From Crocodylus rhombifer (Eukaryota > Chordata > Crocodylia > Crocodylidae), in contig JAVSML010000031.1 of NCBI GenBank assembly GCA_038503035.1, forward strand, positions 685,044-749,043: 64,000 nucleotides of DNA. The letters are read 5' to 3'. The notes beneath the pieces were generated by a model that worked only from the letters and a program-made list of their open reading frames with translations, searched no databases and was not told the origin of the DNA. Shown here one piece after another: positions 1 to 11,041 of the stretch. The position numbers and the translations under genes were made by a program. The first letter of the stretch is position 1, and each line of letters starts with the position of its first letter.

Positions 1-235
1 AGGGTGCTACACCATGTTAGGAAAGTTAGGTTTACAGACGAGTCACAAGACAAACCCAGAGCTTTCAAAAGGAAAACTGTAGTTTTAGTCTCTCTGAGTT
101 CTTTGCAACAGTAAAACTGTTCTATTATTTTTTCTGTAGGCAAAAAAGTGTGAAAATTAAAAAGTGGCATTTTCCAAGGGGTGCCAGTAGTCTATACAGG
201 GGTGCTATGAGTCTAAACATGTTGAGAACCAATGC
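1..235. mobile_element. hAT-Charlie-like MITE fragment, cut by window edge
   Basis: This stretch is a diverged copy of the repeat at 55244-55441. Both contain the order 'cacaagacaaacccagag', a shared 'tctttgcaac' segment, a gtgaaaa(t/c)ta segment, 'ttttccgaggggtg' or 'ttttccaaggggtg', then 'agtctaaa' and a terminus close to 'gttgagaaccaatg'. The terminal sequence, read outward, resembles the CAGTGGTTCTCAA-type end of hAT-Charlie elements. The left end lies outside the window. It is non-coding. Confidence 0.5.
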
Positions 236-1899
236 CTTAGACCCTTTTATTTACCTACACAGCCACATGCACAATATCTGGTTTTTAATCTGATCATCTT
301 GGAAGCATCTTATAAACAAATATCTACATACTGCCATTCCTGTGGGACATAGCTCCAGAATATATGGAAGCATGGCGTCTGTCCTAAAAATGAATGTATC
401 CCCAGGATTAGGCTTAAACAGCTCTTTTAATATCATGCAGCAATAATGTTGTATTTCAATCCTGGTAGTTTTTCATATTTGAATCCATCGTAGTTAGGGA
501 CAGAAATTACACATAAACGGGTATAAATGATCAGAAGTATGTTCAAATCTGTAACACAATAGAAGTTCAACATACATAAACCGCTTTCAGAATGGCTGAA
601 ACCAGTTTAAAATAAACCTGGATAGATGTAGTATCAGACTTAACTGATTTAGGTTAAATAGGTTTTCTGAACTTCTGTCCCAGATCCCCTCCAGATTCAA
701 ATGAACTCACACTCCCCAGCATCCCAGGATGCTTTGCACCTCCTCCACAATCCCCCCACCCCTCGCAGGGTGAGCCGGCTAGCCTTGACCCAAGTTGACT
801 GCTCTGGTGGAGCAGGGACGTATCCTCTAGCGCCCTCTGGCTTCTGGCCTGAGCCACTGCAGGCCATGGCTGCATTTCCAGAATCAAAAGTGAATGTCTG
901 TTCACTTGCTTATTGGTTCAATCTATGCAGCTTAGACTAACCTTCAAAAATTGAATCAATTCAGACTCAGGCTTTTTTGACTGTTTGTATTTAGCCCATT
1001 TGTTCAGCAACACGTGGTGGGGGTAAACATTATTGGTTTCCTCGCTCTTCTCATTGGGTCAGATTGTGCTAATGAATCATTTTGCATTTTGGCACTGCAC
1101 AAATCCAGAGCGAGTCTCAGGGCTTTGTGACTCCAAGGCTTGCAAGACTGTGTGGCTTGTGTCATGTCTTGAATGAGTGTGCCTCTTTCAAAATGACTAG
1201 CTTGGGAGGTGATATGGAGGGGGCTGCAGGCATGCAGCCCAGGATGTGCTAGCAAAGACAGACTGTGTGCTCAAGAGACTACAGGGATGGCAGCATAGCC
1301 ACCTCCTGCAAAGAGGATGACATGGCCCAAGAGACACTCTATCCTTGTGGATGCAATGACTTCTGTGCACCCATTTCTGCAACCGGTTAGTAATGGACAT
1401 AACCACAGGCTCCTCATCCTTGATCTTCCTGTGCAAGTGTCAGTTTGTTCACATTTAGTACACTATAATGCTAATGGATCAATAGGATTCTTCCTTAATG
1501 AAGTTATGAATGCCACGGGTTCCCTCATGCCCTTCATTAAGGAGGATATAATTGTCCACAGTTTCCCATAGGATATTCTACCCCTTGGATTCGGTGCATC
1601 TACCAGAAGGACATTTGCATGTATTTGCATTTGCAATTATTTATATGTCCTGATTCCCAAATCATAAGACAGGTTTATATCAAGGAAATATTTCACCTAT
1701 TAATTCCCACATAGCAACCTTTGGGGGAGGTTGCAGGGATTCCTTCCTCTGTATTGGATCGTTGTCCTTGGATCTGTTGAGTGCATTTTGACAACCCTTG
1801 CAGCAGCAGGACACTCGTAGCCATTGTTCTGCTGCTTTATCTGAAGCAGATTAGGATACTCTTGGTGTTTTGGGGGGGCAGTATGCCTTGTAGTCATGT
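236..1899. other. Non-coding intronic stretch, no gene seen
   Basis: No reading frame here has a recognisable domain; the short open frames are of chance length. At about 600-960 there is a C-rich block with 'atcccaggatgc' and a 'ccctctggct' motif. Similar words occur in the MITE-like block at 16001-16459, so this may be a related non-autonomous DNA element, but I could not define its ends. No RNA gene or promoter is visible. Confidence 0.5.
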
Positions 1900-1904
1900 G
1901 ACAG

Positions 1905-2183
1905 TGATGGCAGATGACAGAACAAGGAGCAATGGTCTAGGGTTGCAGCAGAAGAAGTTGTGGTTGGATATTAGGAAAAACGTACTCACTTAGTAGTAAA
2001 ACACTGGAACCAGGTTACCCGGAGAGGTAGTGGACTCTCCATCCTTGGAGGTTTTGAAGACCCAGCTGGACAAAACCTTGGCTGGGATGATGTAGTTGGG
2101 GCTGGTCCTGCTTTGAGCAGGGGGCTGGACTAGATGTGACCTCCTGAGGTCCCTTCAACCCTCATTGTCTATGATTCTATGAC
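1905..2183 (+). mobile_element. CR1 LINE 3' end (subfamily B), 5'-truncated
   Basis: The sequence reads 'gcagatgacagaacaaggag', then the conserved codons for RLDIRKNFLT...HWNRLPREVV...LAGM, followed by the CR1 3' tail 'ggactagatgtgacctcctg' and an 'attgtctatgattctatga' end. The same tail closes the long copy at 48047-50207. Only the last part of pol and the short 3' UTR remain, which is typical of CR1 copies truncated during target-primed reverse transcription. It is broken by stops and makes no product. Confidence 0.85.
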
Positions 2184-2317
2184 AGGTTCAATTTTGTAGT
2201 TTTAGGAATAAATTAGACAAGTACTTGTGTGGGATGATTTGAATAGGGATGATCCTGACTCAAACAGGGGGCCTCCTGAGGTCCCTTTCAGCCCTCCTTT
2301 TCTGTGATGCTATGATC
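2184..2317 (+). mobile_element. CR1 3' tail, second adjacent copy
   Basis: Directly after the preceding CR1 tail there is another tail in the same orientation: 'ataaattagacaagtacttg', 'gatgatcctgactcaaacag', 'cctcctgaggtccctttcag', then 'gatgctatgatc'. The spacing suggests that one CR1 inserted at the end of the other; CR1 favours its own 3' microsatellite-like end. It is non-coding and diverged. Confidence 0.75.
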
Positions 2318-3107
2318 AAGCGCCAGTTGGGACATACTTTTGTTCCCGGAAAAAAATATTCCTGAAACAGAAAGTAGAAAAAACCTAATTCCTGTTGAAC
2401 TTTTCTTGAAGAGCTTTCAAGTTAATTCTCCTGTGTAAGCAGTATGAAGCAGCAGTTCAAGTCCTGTGCTGCTGAGAAGGCTGAAGGTAATTCTTTCAGC
2501 TGGCTCAGTCTGGAAGACTATTTGCTTTTTTGTTACTGCAGACAAAGCCTTATTAAAATGCACATATATTCATACATGTGCTTTTCATCGGGGAAAGCCC
2601 ATGCTCGGTAAGCTAGGCATGAATTTATGGTGTGCCCATTACATCCTGCCTCAAACAAAGGCACCCTCTATTTGCACTACAAGCAGCCTCATAAGGACTT
2701 AGCATGGAGTAGCTATCGCGCTGTCACTTTGTGGATGAGCCTTTGGGTCAAGAGGCTGGGACCTAATGAGTAAATTAAGTGAAAAAATAATTTCCTTGTG
2801 TAATTAGAGCACTTATAACTAGATAATGCCAAATTGATAGACAATAAATGCCAAGCAAAAAGTTGTGTTTCCTTTTACTTGAATTTTAGGGATTTTGCGT
2901 TGTGAATTTCGTGGTGACAAAATTCCTATGCTGTGATAGTCCTGAAGACTGAAGTCCCTTTGCTTGCCCACACCACAATACAGGCTTCCTCACAACTCAT
3001 TCTCTCAATTTTGGCTGGTGGAGGCCACATCTATAGGGGAAGAGATGGGGTTGGGGGTGCTTTCTTCAGGCCTGCTCAGTCTTGATGGGTGGTGGGAATT
3101 TATAATC
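2318..3107. other. Unique intronic DNA, nothing recognised
   Basis: AT-leaning sequence without long reading frames, splice-bounded exons or clear repeat ends. The short open frame at 2466-2702 has no recognisable composition or domain. Confidence 0.5.
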
Positions 3108-3229
3108 AGGACTTGTGGTAGAGGTGATATCTTTTATTAGACCAGCTTGCAATTAAAGATTTTTTTTTTTTTTTTGGTTGCAAAAATCTTGTTGATCTAC
3201 TAAAAGATATCACTTCTATTATGAGTCCT
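3108..3229. repeat. Foldback (hairpin) repeat around a poly-T tract
   Basis: Two arms, 3108-3143 and 3194-3229, are inverted copies. The left arm contains AGAGGTGATATCTTTTATTA; the reverse complement of the right arm contains AGAAGTGATATCTTTTAGTA. A T-run at about 3161-3175 lies in the loop. Downstream, 'cctctagaccaatacagctg' resembles the end of an interspersed reptile repeat, of which 7365-7520, 27225-27290 and 63200-63290 appear to hold related words. It is probably a non-autonomous foldback transposon; the family is not identified. Confidence 0.65.
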
Positions 3230-3506
3230 GTTTGCTTTTGCCTCTAGACCAATACAGCTGGATACCTGGAAGCACCCATTTCCATAGCATTCCTCTTCTA
3301 AGACAGGGACCAGTGGTGGCTGGTGATTTGGACTTCACTAGGATCTAAGTCAAGACCATGGGATTATTGTAGACACCCCAACCATCATTTAATACCTTCA
3401 ACCATTTCCAAAGTGATAAGAATTGAACTGGCAGCCTCCCCCATCCAGTCACATCATCATTGCTTTTTATTCCTCTGTCCCTCTGTCTTTTCCCTCCTAA
3501 CTAACA

Positions 3507-4555
3507 GATTTCATAGATGTCATAGACATTAGGGCTGGAAGGGACCTTGGGAGATCATCGAGTCCAGCCCCCTACCCAAAGGGCAGGAAGTCAGCTGGGG
3601 TCATAGGATCCCAGCAAGATAAGCATCCAATTTACTCTTGAAGGTGTTCAATGTAGGTGCTTGAACCACCTCCGCTGGCAGACTGTTCCAGATCTTGGGG
3701 GCTCGGACAGTAAAGAAATTCTTCCTTGTGTCCAGCATGAAATGGTCTTGCAGGAGTTTGTGACCGTTCAACCTCATCATCCCTTGGGGCGCTCTGGTGA
3801 ACAGACGTTCCCCCAGATCCTGGTGGTCACCCCTGAGAAACTTATAGGTGGCCATCAGATCACCCCTGAGCCTGCGCTTTTCCAGGCTAAAGAGTCCCGT
3901 GGCTCTCAACCTGTCATCGTAAGATCTGTTTTCCTGACCTCTGATCATGCACGTGGCTCTCCTCTGGACTCTCTCAAGCTTCTCCACATCCTTTTTGAAT
4001 TGTGGAGCCCAAAACTGGACGCAGTACTCCAGCTGCGGCCTCACCAAGGCCGAGTACAAGGGGAGAATGACGTTCCGGGATTTGCTCGAGAAGCATCTAT
4101 GGATGCACGCCAGCATTTTGGTCGCTTTACTAGCGGCAGCATCGCATTGGAGGCTCATGTTCATCTTGTGGTCAATGATGACCCCCAAGTCTCTTTCTTC
4201 TGTAGTGCTAACCAACGTAGCACTGCCGAGCCTATAAGGGTGCTGCGGGTTTTTCCTCCCAAGGTGGAGAGCCTTGCATTTTTTGGTGTTAAACACCATC
4301 AGGTTCTCTTCTGCCCATTTGCTGAGCTTGTCCAGGTCAGCCTGGATCACCCGCCTGTCCTCTGGCGTGGATGCTTTGCCCCAAAGTTTGGTGTCATCGG
4401 CGAACTTGGCCAGTCCACTCCTGACTCCAATGTCCACATCGTTAATGAAGATGTTGAACAGTATGGGTCCCAGGACAGAGCCTTGAGGGACCCCACTGGT
4501 CACAGGGCACCATGATGAGTGACTGCCATCAATCACAACCCTCTGGGTCCGACCA
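3507..4555 (-). mobile_element. CR1 LINE (subfamily A), 5'-truncated
   Basis: Read on the minus strand, the element starts inside the reverse-transcriptase domain (codons for TQRVVIDGSHSSWCPVTSG), runs through the C-terminal pol region and ends in the CR1 3' UTR with the 'tttcatagat' repeat at 3507-3520. Close copies lie at 14216-15048, 24587-27131 and 55498-56535. The 5' break at 4555 falls within 1-2 bases of the homologous break in the copy at 56535. No intact promoter or 5' UTR remains. Confidence 0.93.
3601..4536 (-). pseudogene. CR1 pol fragment: C-terminal half of reverse transcriptase
   Basis: A 311-codon open frame. CR1 ORF2 encodes an endonuclease plus reverse transcriptase that copies the element's own RNA at a nicked target. 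Here the frame begins inside the RT palm: residues 12-24 contain [13 protein letters not shown], and residues 45-48 are FADD, the catalytic YADD-type box. After these come the thumb and C-terminal region (RRATCMIRGQENRSYDDRLR near 190-210) and the ending KSKLDAYLAGIL. The endonuclease, fingers and first palm motif are absent, so it cannot be active although the surviving part is undamaged. The start codon is simply the first ATG in the fragment. Confidence 0.9.
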
Positions 4556-5174
4556 CGATGATTTCTTTTCCTTCCAAGAACGCATAGTTTTGTGAAAAGA
4601 CCTATATATTTGAGAACGGTAGAGCAGTCTTTTCAGTCAATGCAATACCTAAGAAAAAAATGAGCGGCGATTGATAATACATGACAGCTTAAGAATACTC
4701 TAATTGCTGACTATCCCTGAGCACTTTTAAAAAGAAAATGAATTTCTCCACACTATTTTTCTGGCTAAATGACCCTCATGGAAATAAATCTAGACTCTAG
4801 AATAAATAGTGTTTCAAACAACGTATATAAAGAGTGGAGTATTATTATTATTTTTTGTTTGCCATAATCTTTGCACGGTTTCTATTTTTTTTTTAAGATA
4901 ACATACAGCTTGCAATAAAATACCCTTTCCTGGGGCTGGTATCAGTCAGTTTGATAGATGGTAGCTACTCCCCTCACTACGTGTATTAGTTTACACGTAA
5001 GAGCCAGAGGCTTATGGCAAAAGATGCTAAAGACAAAGCAAGCGTACGATACTTAGCTTGGTCTAGGGCTTTGGATTTCCATACTCTCCTCCACTTGGTG
5101 GATTTGTTTTTTTCTTTTGAGCAATTTTAAGACAGCAGAGTTGTAAATATGAAATGCCCTTTTCTTTTCTAAAT
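4556..5174. other. AT-rich intronic DNA, nothing recognised
   Basis: Low-complexity A/T runs and short Ts (around 4849-4895); no exon, RNA gene or definable repeat ends. Confidence 0.5.
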
Positions 5175-5182
5175 GACTAAAT

Positions 5183-5405
5183 CAGGCTTGTCCAACATGC
5201 AGCCCGCGGGCCGCCATACAGCCCTCCAAGATGTTTTCTGAGGCTCAAGGTGCTGTAACGGGAATGCTGTACTTTCGTTTTGGGGGGAGGGGGGAAGATG
5301 ATGTGATGCTGCTTCCTGTGAGCTCTTTGAATATGGCTCGCTGGCCCACTAGGTGATCAAAAGTTCATGATCCGGCCCCACATTCAAAAAGTTTGGACAT
5401 CCCTG
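5183..5405. mobile_element. hAT-type MITE, 223 bp, with perfect 8-bp target duplication
   Basis: The left end reads CAGGCTTGTCCAAC; the reverse complement of the right end reads CAGGGATGTCCAAAC. The flanks are identical 8-mers, GACTAAAT at 5175-5182 and 5406-5413. Terminal inverted repeats starting CAGG plus an 8-bp duplication define a hAT insertion. The interior is non-coding, with 'gcagcccgcgggccgc' near the left end. No transposase remains, so it must have been mobilised in trans. Confidence 0.9.
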
Positions 5406-5674
5406 GACTAAATGGTCTCAAACAATGAAAGGCATGCCTGCCCATTGCTATGTTTGTCCTCAGTAAAAAGCGGTTTTCATAGGATAGCACATGAACCTGC
5501 CTAGCTTGCCTTCAGCAACCTGTTGCTGAACAGGCCCATGGCTCCTTGGAGCTCTTCAGAAGCCAATATAAAATAATTAGGCACTGTAGTCTTAACAGGT
5601 CCTGGCGAACTTCCACCTCCCAAACCCGCCCACTGCAGTGGCAACTAATCGACGTGCTTGTTTCTTGACTGCAG

Positions 5675-5703
5675 AAAAGTCAAAGATTGAACGTGCCATG
5701 AAG
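5675..5703 (+). CDS. Candidate 29-nt micro-exon (possible TSNARE1 exon)
   Basis: A 29-base block is bounded by a good acceptor (pyrimidine-rich 'tgtttcttgactgcag') and a near-consensus donor ('aag' then 'gtgagt'). In the frame that would end on a codon boundary, as required to join the SNARE exon at 28517, it reads KSKIERAMK after two split bases. It is on the same strand as the SNARE exons. The peptide is too short to assign by homology, and at least one exon before the SNARE helix is expected to end differently in syntaxin-like genes. It may be a chance splice pair. Confidence 0.3.
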
Positions 5704-7364
5704 GTGAGTTATTCTCCCCTCATCAAAATGCTTTTCCAGGTCAGCACAGTGAATAATTGTAGATAGCAGTATGTATCACAGCTGCCTGTGCTTTAATTTT
5801 ATATGGGTCGTATATGCATTCAGTCAACAGGTTTGTCAAACCAAAAAATTCCATGAGCTCTAAAATGTCTTTTTATTTCTTTTCTCTTTTTTTTTTCCCT
5901 TAAGGAGGTACACTCTGTCAGGAAAGCCTTTTTTGTCTAATCTGAGTCCTCCTGTATCCAGAATGGGTACATCTACCCTTCTAAGAAAGGCCAGGGAAGC
6001 TGACAAGAAGTAGGCCCTCCCTTATCGCACCTGGGTTCACAAAGATGCAGCCTAAATGTCTTGGAGAAGACTCGAGTCCATGCCTCATACTATGATCAGG
6101 CCCCCTCATTCAATAAGGCATCCTTATCAGCCTGGCACTAAGCACCGTCATAAACATAAATTAATCTAATGAGAGCACCATAAGGAAGAAGTATCAACCA
6201 CAGCTCCTATATGGGAACGCAAAACAGGTGAAGTTCCCAGACTTGAGAGTAGAACCAATATCTCCCTAGGTTTCTAGGCTGGTTTCTCAAACACAAGGAA
6301 ATTCTTTGTTATAAAAATATTGTATGATAACCTTGGGTGGTAGAAGAGCTGAGGAAAAAAATAAATGTTTGTGGGAGAATAGATTCAGTGCATGTGCATG
6401 CGTGTGCTGTGCTTTCCCATTTCACAAATAAATACATAAATGAATAAATGTAAAAGCTACAAATAAAATATTAGGTGTGACCAGCCTCATTCATTTTTGG
6501 CGTTATTGCTTCCAAGTATGAACTGTGAAGTCCCAGAGGCTTCAGCCATCTGGCCTAACGAAGTGAAGCAACATCAGACGCCGAGCGAAAGAAAATAAAA
6601 AATTGCAGCATTATCCCTCGCGGAGAGCGGCGCTGACATTATTGCTCGTACTCAGGAGAGTAATGAAACGACTTCCTTCGTCATTTACTTTATTTGCAGA
6701 TCTTTTTTTCAGCTTTCCCTTTATGCCTGCAGCGTCCTACCGCAGGGTGTGAGTGCTCGGGGGGTTGAGGGGTGAAGGGGTGCTCATAGCTGAGCGGGGA
6801 AACCCACACATTGCCCTGCAACATGGACAGTTTTTGAGACACCATCCAATTTGTTCTACACCTTGACATCGCTGGGTAATTCTTTTGTTCCCTGCGCCAC
6901 AATATTGCTTCTCCCTTTTCTGATGAGAGCTGTGCCTTGCTCCGCTCTGCCTGATATCAAACTATCATTCCATTACCTTGAAGATAAAATGGAATCAATG
7001 CCGCTTTTGTTGTCAAAAATAAGCAAGGAAAACCAATTTGTTTGTTTGTTTGCTTGTCTGTTATCCGAACATATCAGTGTTCACGCTTATCTCGAAGTGT
7101 AGTGTTTAGTGGGGGAAAAAGGGGACTGAGATTAAAGTTCTGCATTGTGCAGTTTTACACAGAATTAGGCAGCATTTATGCTTCTCCAGTCTGTCAAGCG
7201 TCAAAAATGTTCTGTTTAACACCTGTGTTGTGGGGCCTGGGTGATACATAGAGGTGAAAAATAGTCCACATTTCTATAAAACAAGGGAAACAGATGCCTC
7301 CTGTTTTTGTTTTTTTTCCTGAACTGAATATTATTGCAGAAATACTAAATACTAAACGTATACA
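5704..7364. other. Intronic DNA; CpG-richer block at 6480-6700
   Basis: No coding exon is evident. The block at about 6480-6700 is less repetitive than its surroundings and holds several CpGs ('ccctcgcggagagcggcgct'), with balanced composition and no repeat signature; it may be a conserved non-coding element. A (TTTG)n-like tract lies at 7037-7056. Confidence 0.4.
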
Positions 7365-7520
7365 TACGGGGTGTGGGTTGTAGCCACGTTGGTCTAAGGA
7401 CATAGGCAGACAAGGTTTACCCAAAGAAACTCATGCGTAGAAAAATTGTGACTTGTTGCTAGTTTTCAGGGTAGCGTCCTTCTCCATCTGTGCTCCTGTT
7501 GCACTGGTGAAGAAGGGCAT
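7365..7520. repeat. Interspersed repeat fragment ('ttgtagccacgttggtctaa' type)
   Basis: Contains 'ttgtagccacgttggtctaa' followed by 'ggacataggcagacaaggtt', and later 'cactggtgaagaagggcatg'. Related words (xTAGCC..GTTxGTCTxAA, 'agcttttgtgaaatgtagc', 'cttcatcag') occur at 45725-45890 and 47820-47975. It is a widespread non-coding reptile repeat; the superfamily is not determined from this copy. Confidence 0.5.
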
Positions 7521-7539
7521 GTATCCCAACACTGCATTA

Positions 7540-7610
7540 AAGTATGTGTGTGTGTATATAAATGTAAGCTGTGTCTATGTGAGGATATATGTATGCATAT
7601 ACATGGCAAA
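7540..7610. repeat. (GT)n/(TA)n-rich simple repeat
   Basis: An imperfect alternating purine-pyrimidine tract beginning 'tatgtgtgtgtgtatata'. Confidence 0.6.
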
Positions 7611-8493
7611 GTGGTCTTGCGTGGAAATCCTGTGATTTGGAGCCCAGAGACCTTATCCATTTTCCATAAGACTCTATCTTTGGTAATTAAGCTATTAACA
7701 CTGTGCTTAAGTTCTCCAAACTATAAAACGGGGATCAAAAGCCAATACCATCTTGGAGGTGTTGCGTGATGTATTCAATTAGTGCACATACCTTCCAACA
7801 GAAAGTACTTTAAACATGCAAAATATCCCTTACGGTTATAACAGCAGTAGGTCATGGCTTCATTCTGGACCAAAGTTTTTCAATGGCTTGTTATTCACCA
7901 GTTACACTGAAAAAAAAAAGGTTGCCCTAAAAGTCTTGCCATCTAACCAGGGACACAATACCCAGGGGAACCCAGGACCTGTGTGAAAGTAAGATGATGT
8001 ACATACATTCATTTGTAGCGGTCCTAAGTGCCTCTGCTTCCCATGGGCTTTCAGGGAGCTAGCCCACCCCCTCCCTTCAAGGGGACGGGAAGGGTAGGGG
8101 AGCACTATTGGGTGCTGACAGTCAGCGAAATCTCATGCAACACCACCTATACCCACCAACAAGTTCCTGTTCGAAACAGGAACATGTTTTGTGGCAGATC
8201 CACCATTTTTGTAGCATGCCCACCATCTTTGTAAGCGCTACACACAGCCTAAGCATATGGGCACCCGCTTCCTGTAGCAATGAAAGAGCGTACGCAGCGC
8301 TATAAAAGTACCATGTACACATGGGTATGTATCATCTGAGCTAAGCACGTAGGTTTGAGGCTTAAAAGTTATGTGTTTGAGAGAAGCGAGGAAGGAAAAG
8401 AAAAGATATTAATGAACCAGTTCTAAGCCATCTGCCTAGTAATTTACTGTTGTTATTTTAAGATATCTCTTGCATGCTTTTGCTACTTAATAT

Positions 8494-8680
8494 CACATGT
8501 ATCACAGAAGCATAGAAAACAGGGGTTGGAAGGGACCTCAGGCGGTCACATCTAGTTTGGCTTCCTGCTCAAAGCAGGACCATCACTTATTAATGAACTT
8601 ATCATTAGCCCTCAATGCGGACACAAGTGTTCGAGTACAGGGACCTGGTTTCATGCAGGACTCGTTGCCTCTACGTCTCA
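8494..8680 (-). mobile_element. CR1 3' end relic
   Basis: 'tcacagaagcatagaaaaca', 'gttggaagggacctcaggcg' and 'tcctgctcaaagcaggacca' are the reverse complement of the CR1 tail (compare 11050-11125). It is diverged beyond about 8600. Confidence 0.7.
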
Positions 8681-11041
8681 GATCCTCAGGGTTGGTGATT
8701 GGAGGTCACTCTTGTGTGTTGTGGGCCTCGACAGATGGTGTGAGCTCCGATTGTGGGTATTAGTTCAGTTCTTAGTGAACCCGTGTGTGTATTCCAAAAA
8801 TTCATCACGACACATATCAATCATTTAACTCACTCTCGGCAGCAAGGACCGGGCAGACTCTCTAGGTCTTCCACGTTAGTACTGAAACGTGGGGGTTGGA
8901 AATAGCAAAGCCTGCACTGCATCTACCTCTTTTTCAAATAGAGAGAGGATCTTTGGTCTTCACCATCGATGCAGTACTTTCCACCGCTTCTTAAGTCACT
9001 CATGTGCTCAGACCAGGCAGTAAGGGGGTTATTTCTCACCTGGGCTAGCCCCTTGGCAGCTGGGGCAAAGCACCATGTCTCTCTCGTGCTCTCAGCATTT
9101 TCTGTCCCCGGTAAGCGTGGAGACTGAAATGTTGAAGCCCAGCCAAACTGTTTTAATTATGCAGCATGGTGCTATCTCTTCCCGAGATGACACAGGACCA
9201 CTATGACAACAAAAATAGTGAAGGAAAGAGAGAAAACTCCCGCACCATGGTGGTTGAGCAAGTCCCAGAGGAGATCTAACTCAGTCTGTAATTGCTGTTC
9301 TGGATAGTTTCTGCCCTCAAAACAATTTTCTGCTGGTCTGTTGTTGCTGAGACTGAATCAGTTTGATTTATAGAATGTCATTTTTTTTTTCTTCCTAGCG
9401 GGAGACAAGAGAAAAATATTTTTGAAAGGCTGTTGCAGGCAAGATTTAGGCTTTTATTTATTTATTTTACCCACTAGCCTCCAAGAAGCTTGCTGCCTTT
9501 TTACAGCATTTCCGCCCCCCATAGAAAAGGGCAGAAAGCTAGCTTTACATGCGCGGGGTCCAAGTGTTAAATGTTGTATGTCATCCATCTTTATGCCCTG
9601 TGTCTTACTGGTACATAGGCCAGGCAGCGGAGAAGGATTTTTCCCCAAAAGTAGATGCCCACCCAGGACCGTGCAGGTTGTACCCCTATCAAACAGCATT
9701 CTGGTTACCTAGAAGGGAGCTTCCCCGAGGACTGTATGCACATGGACTGTGGGAGACTGCTTGAGAGGGGTTTCCTAAAGAGTAACGTACTCTGGATGCG
9801 TTATGTCCCAGGGTGCAGAAATACCACGTCAGCTGAGCATAAAGACATGGGGAACACACTTGATTGTTGGGATCCATTTCTGAAAGCGGGGGAAGGACAG
9901 ACATCACATTTAGGTCTAAAAAGCCTCTGTATAATACGTCGAACACCAAAGTTCCTGTTTGCATAAGTTTAAAATTATTTCTTTCTCAAGCAAACTCCCT
10001 TAGAAATCAGTGAGACTCTTCAGTGAAGGACTTATTCATAGCTGATCAAGGACTTCAGTATTTAGGTGGAAGTGAAAAGGAAGGTACAAGAGGGAACAAC
10101 CTTGTTCTGCATCCTTTGAGAGAGCAAATTCTTTTCCCATTACATATCTAGGTTTCCTCTTGTACCTGAACGCTGAAGTTTCGCTCAAATCTATTTACAT
10201 TTAGGGCTGGTTTTTACGGTTAGCAGTATTGCTATATCTCTGCCCCTTTAGGAATGAGAGTGGAAGTTGACAGATTAACATTTGTGTTTCTGTCATTGCA
10301 AATATGCTGATGATGTGAATTCTCTCTGAAACAGCCTTCCTAGATTTATAATCCACTTTGTCCTCACTTGGTTTTAAGAATGCTGAAATTCTGGCCTTGT
10401 TATGATCAAAATTTGTAGAGACAGTTCTCCTGTGGCAGAGATCAGCCTTTTTAGTTAAATGAGCAGTTAATATTTTTTAGAATAAAATGTAGTTTTTCCA
10501 TCTAAAGACATCCAGAACTATGGAAGTGTGAGGGTATTTTTGCTTTGTCCCTCTCTTCTGAAGGCAAGGGCTTTAAAGGAGGCTGCTTGTACCCCCCTCA
10601 GGGTAAGGAGGTGTTTGGAAGTATGCACAAACTATGCAAAATGTACATCCTATTCCACATGCATCACGACTATTGCAGCTCTTCATTCCCTCTTCCACAT
10701 CTGTGTCCTCTCCCCCTCTCTCAGCCCATTTGCAATGGTGTATCTAAATGCCCTGAATCTTGCAAGTAATCCTCAGATGCCCACAGATCCCACTGGCACT
10801 GAGATGCAGGTGATCAACACCATACAGAGATGCCAAGCACTGGATAAAAAGTGACCAAATGCCTTAACCAGTCCAGCCGTGAAATGACCTTTTAAAAGGC
10901 TTCATTCTGGTTTCCTTTGCCTTACTAAAGCTTACCATTTTTCTATGCAGAATTCTACAAATTACATCCCAGCATAAATCTCAGATGTCACTTGCCTTGA
11001 TTCCTTCCACGTGAGTTTTTTGTGATGGTACTTCATCTGCA
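8681..11041. other. Unique intronic DNA, nothing recognised
   Basis: No repeat ends or exon-like splice pairs are convincing. The open frames at 9422-9712 and 9655-9966 overlap frames on the other strand and have no domain or biased composition. A pyrimidine tract ending 'cttcctag' at 9390-9399 looks like an acceptor, but no donor follows within a coding frame. Confidence 0.45.

Noticed and set aside
3661..4515. 284-codon open frame on the + strand, antisense to the CR1 RT, with similar antisense frames at 14374-14760, 26126-26542 and 55981-56499
   Set aside because: It lies exactly opposite a real RT fragment; its openness follows from the RT codon use (few TTA, CTA, TCA codons). It has no domain and recurs only because the CR1 copies are homologous.
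9380..9440. Pyrimidine tract plus 'cttcctag' resembling an exon acceptor, followed by RETREKYF
   Set aside because: A stop follows soon and no donor site is present in frame.
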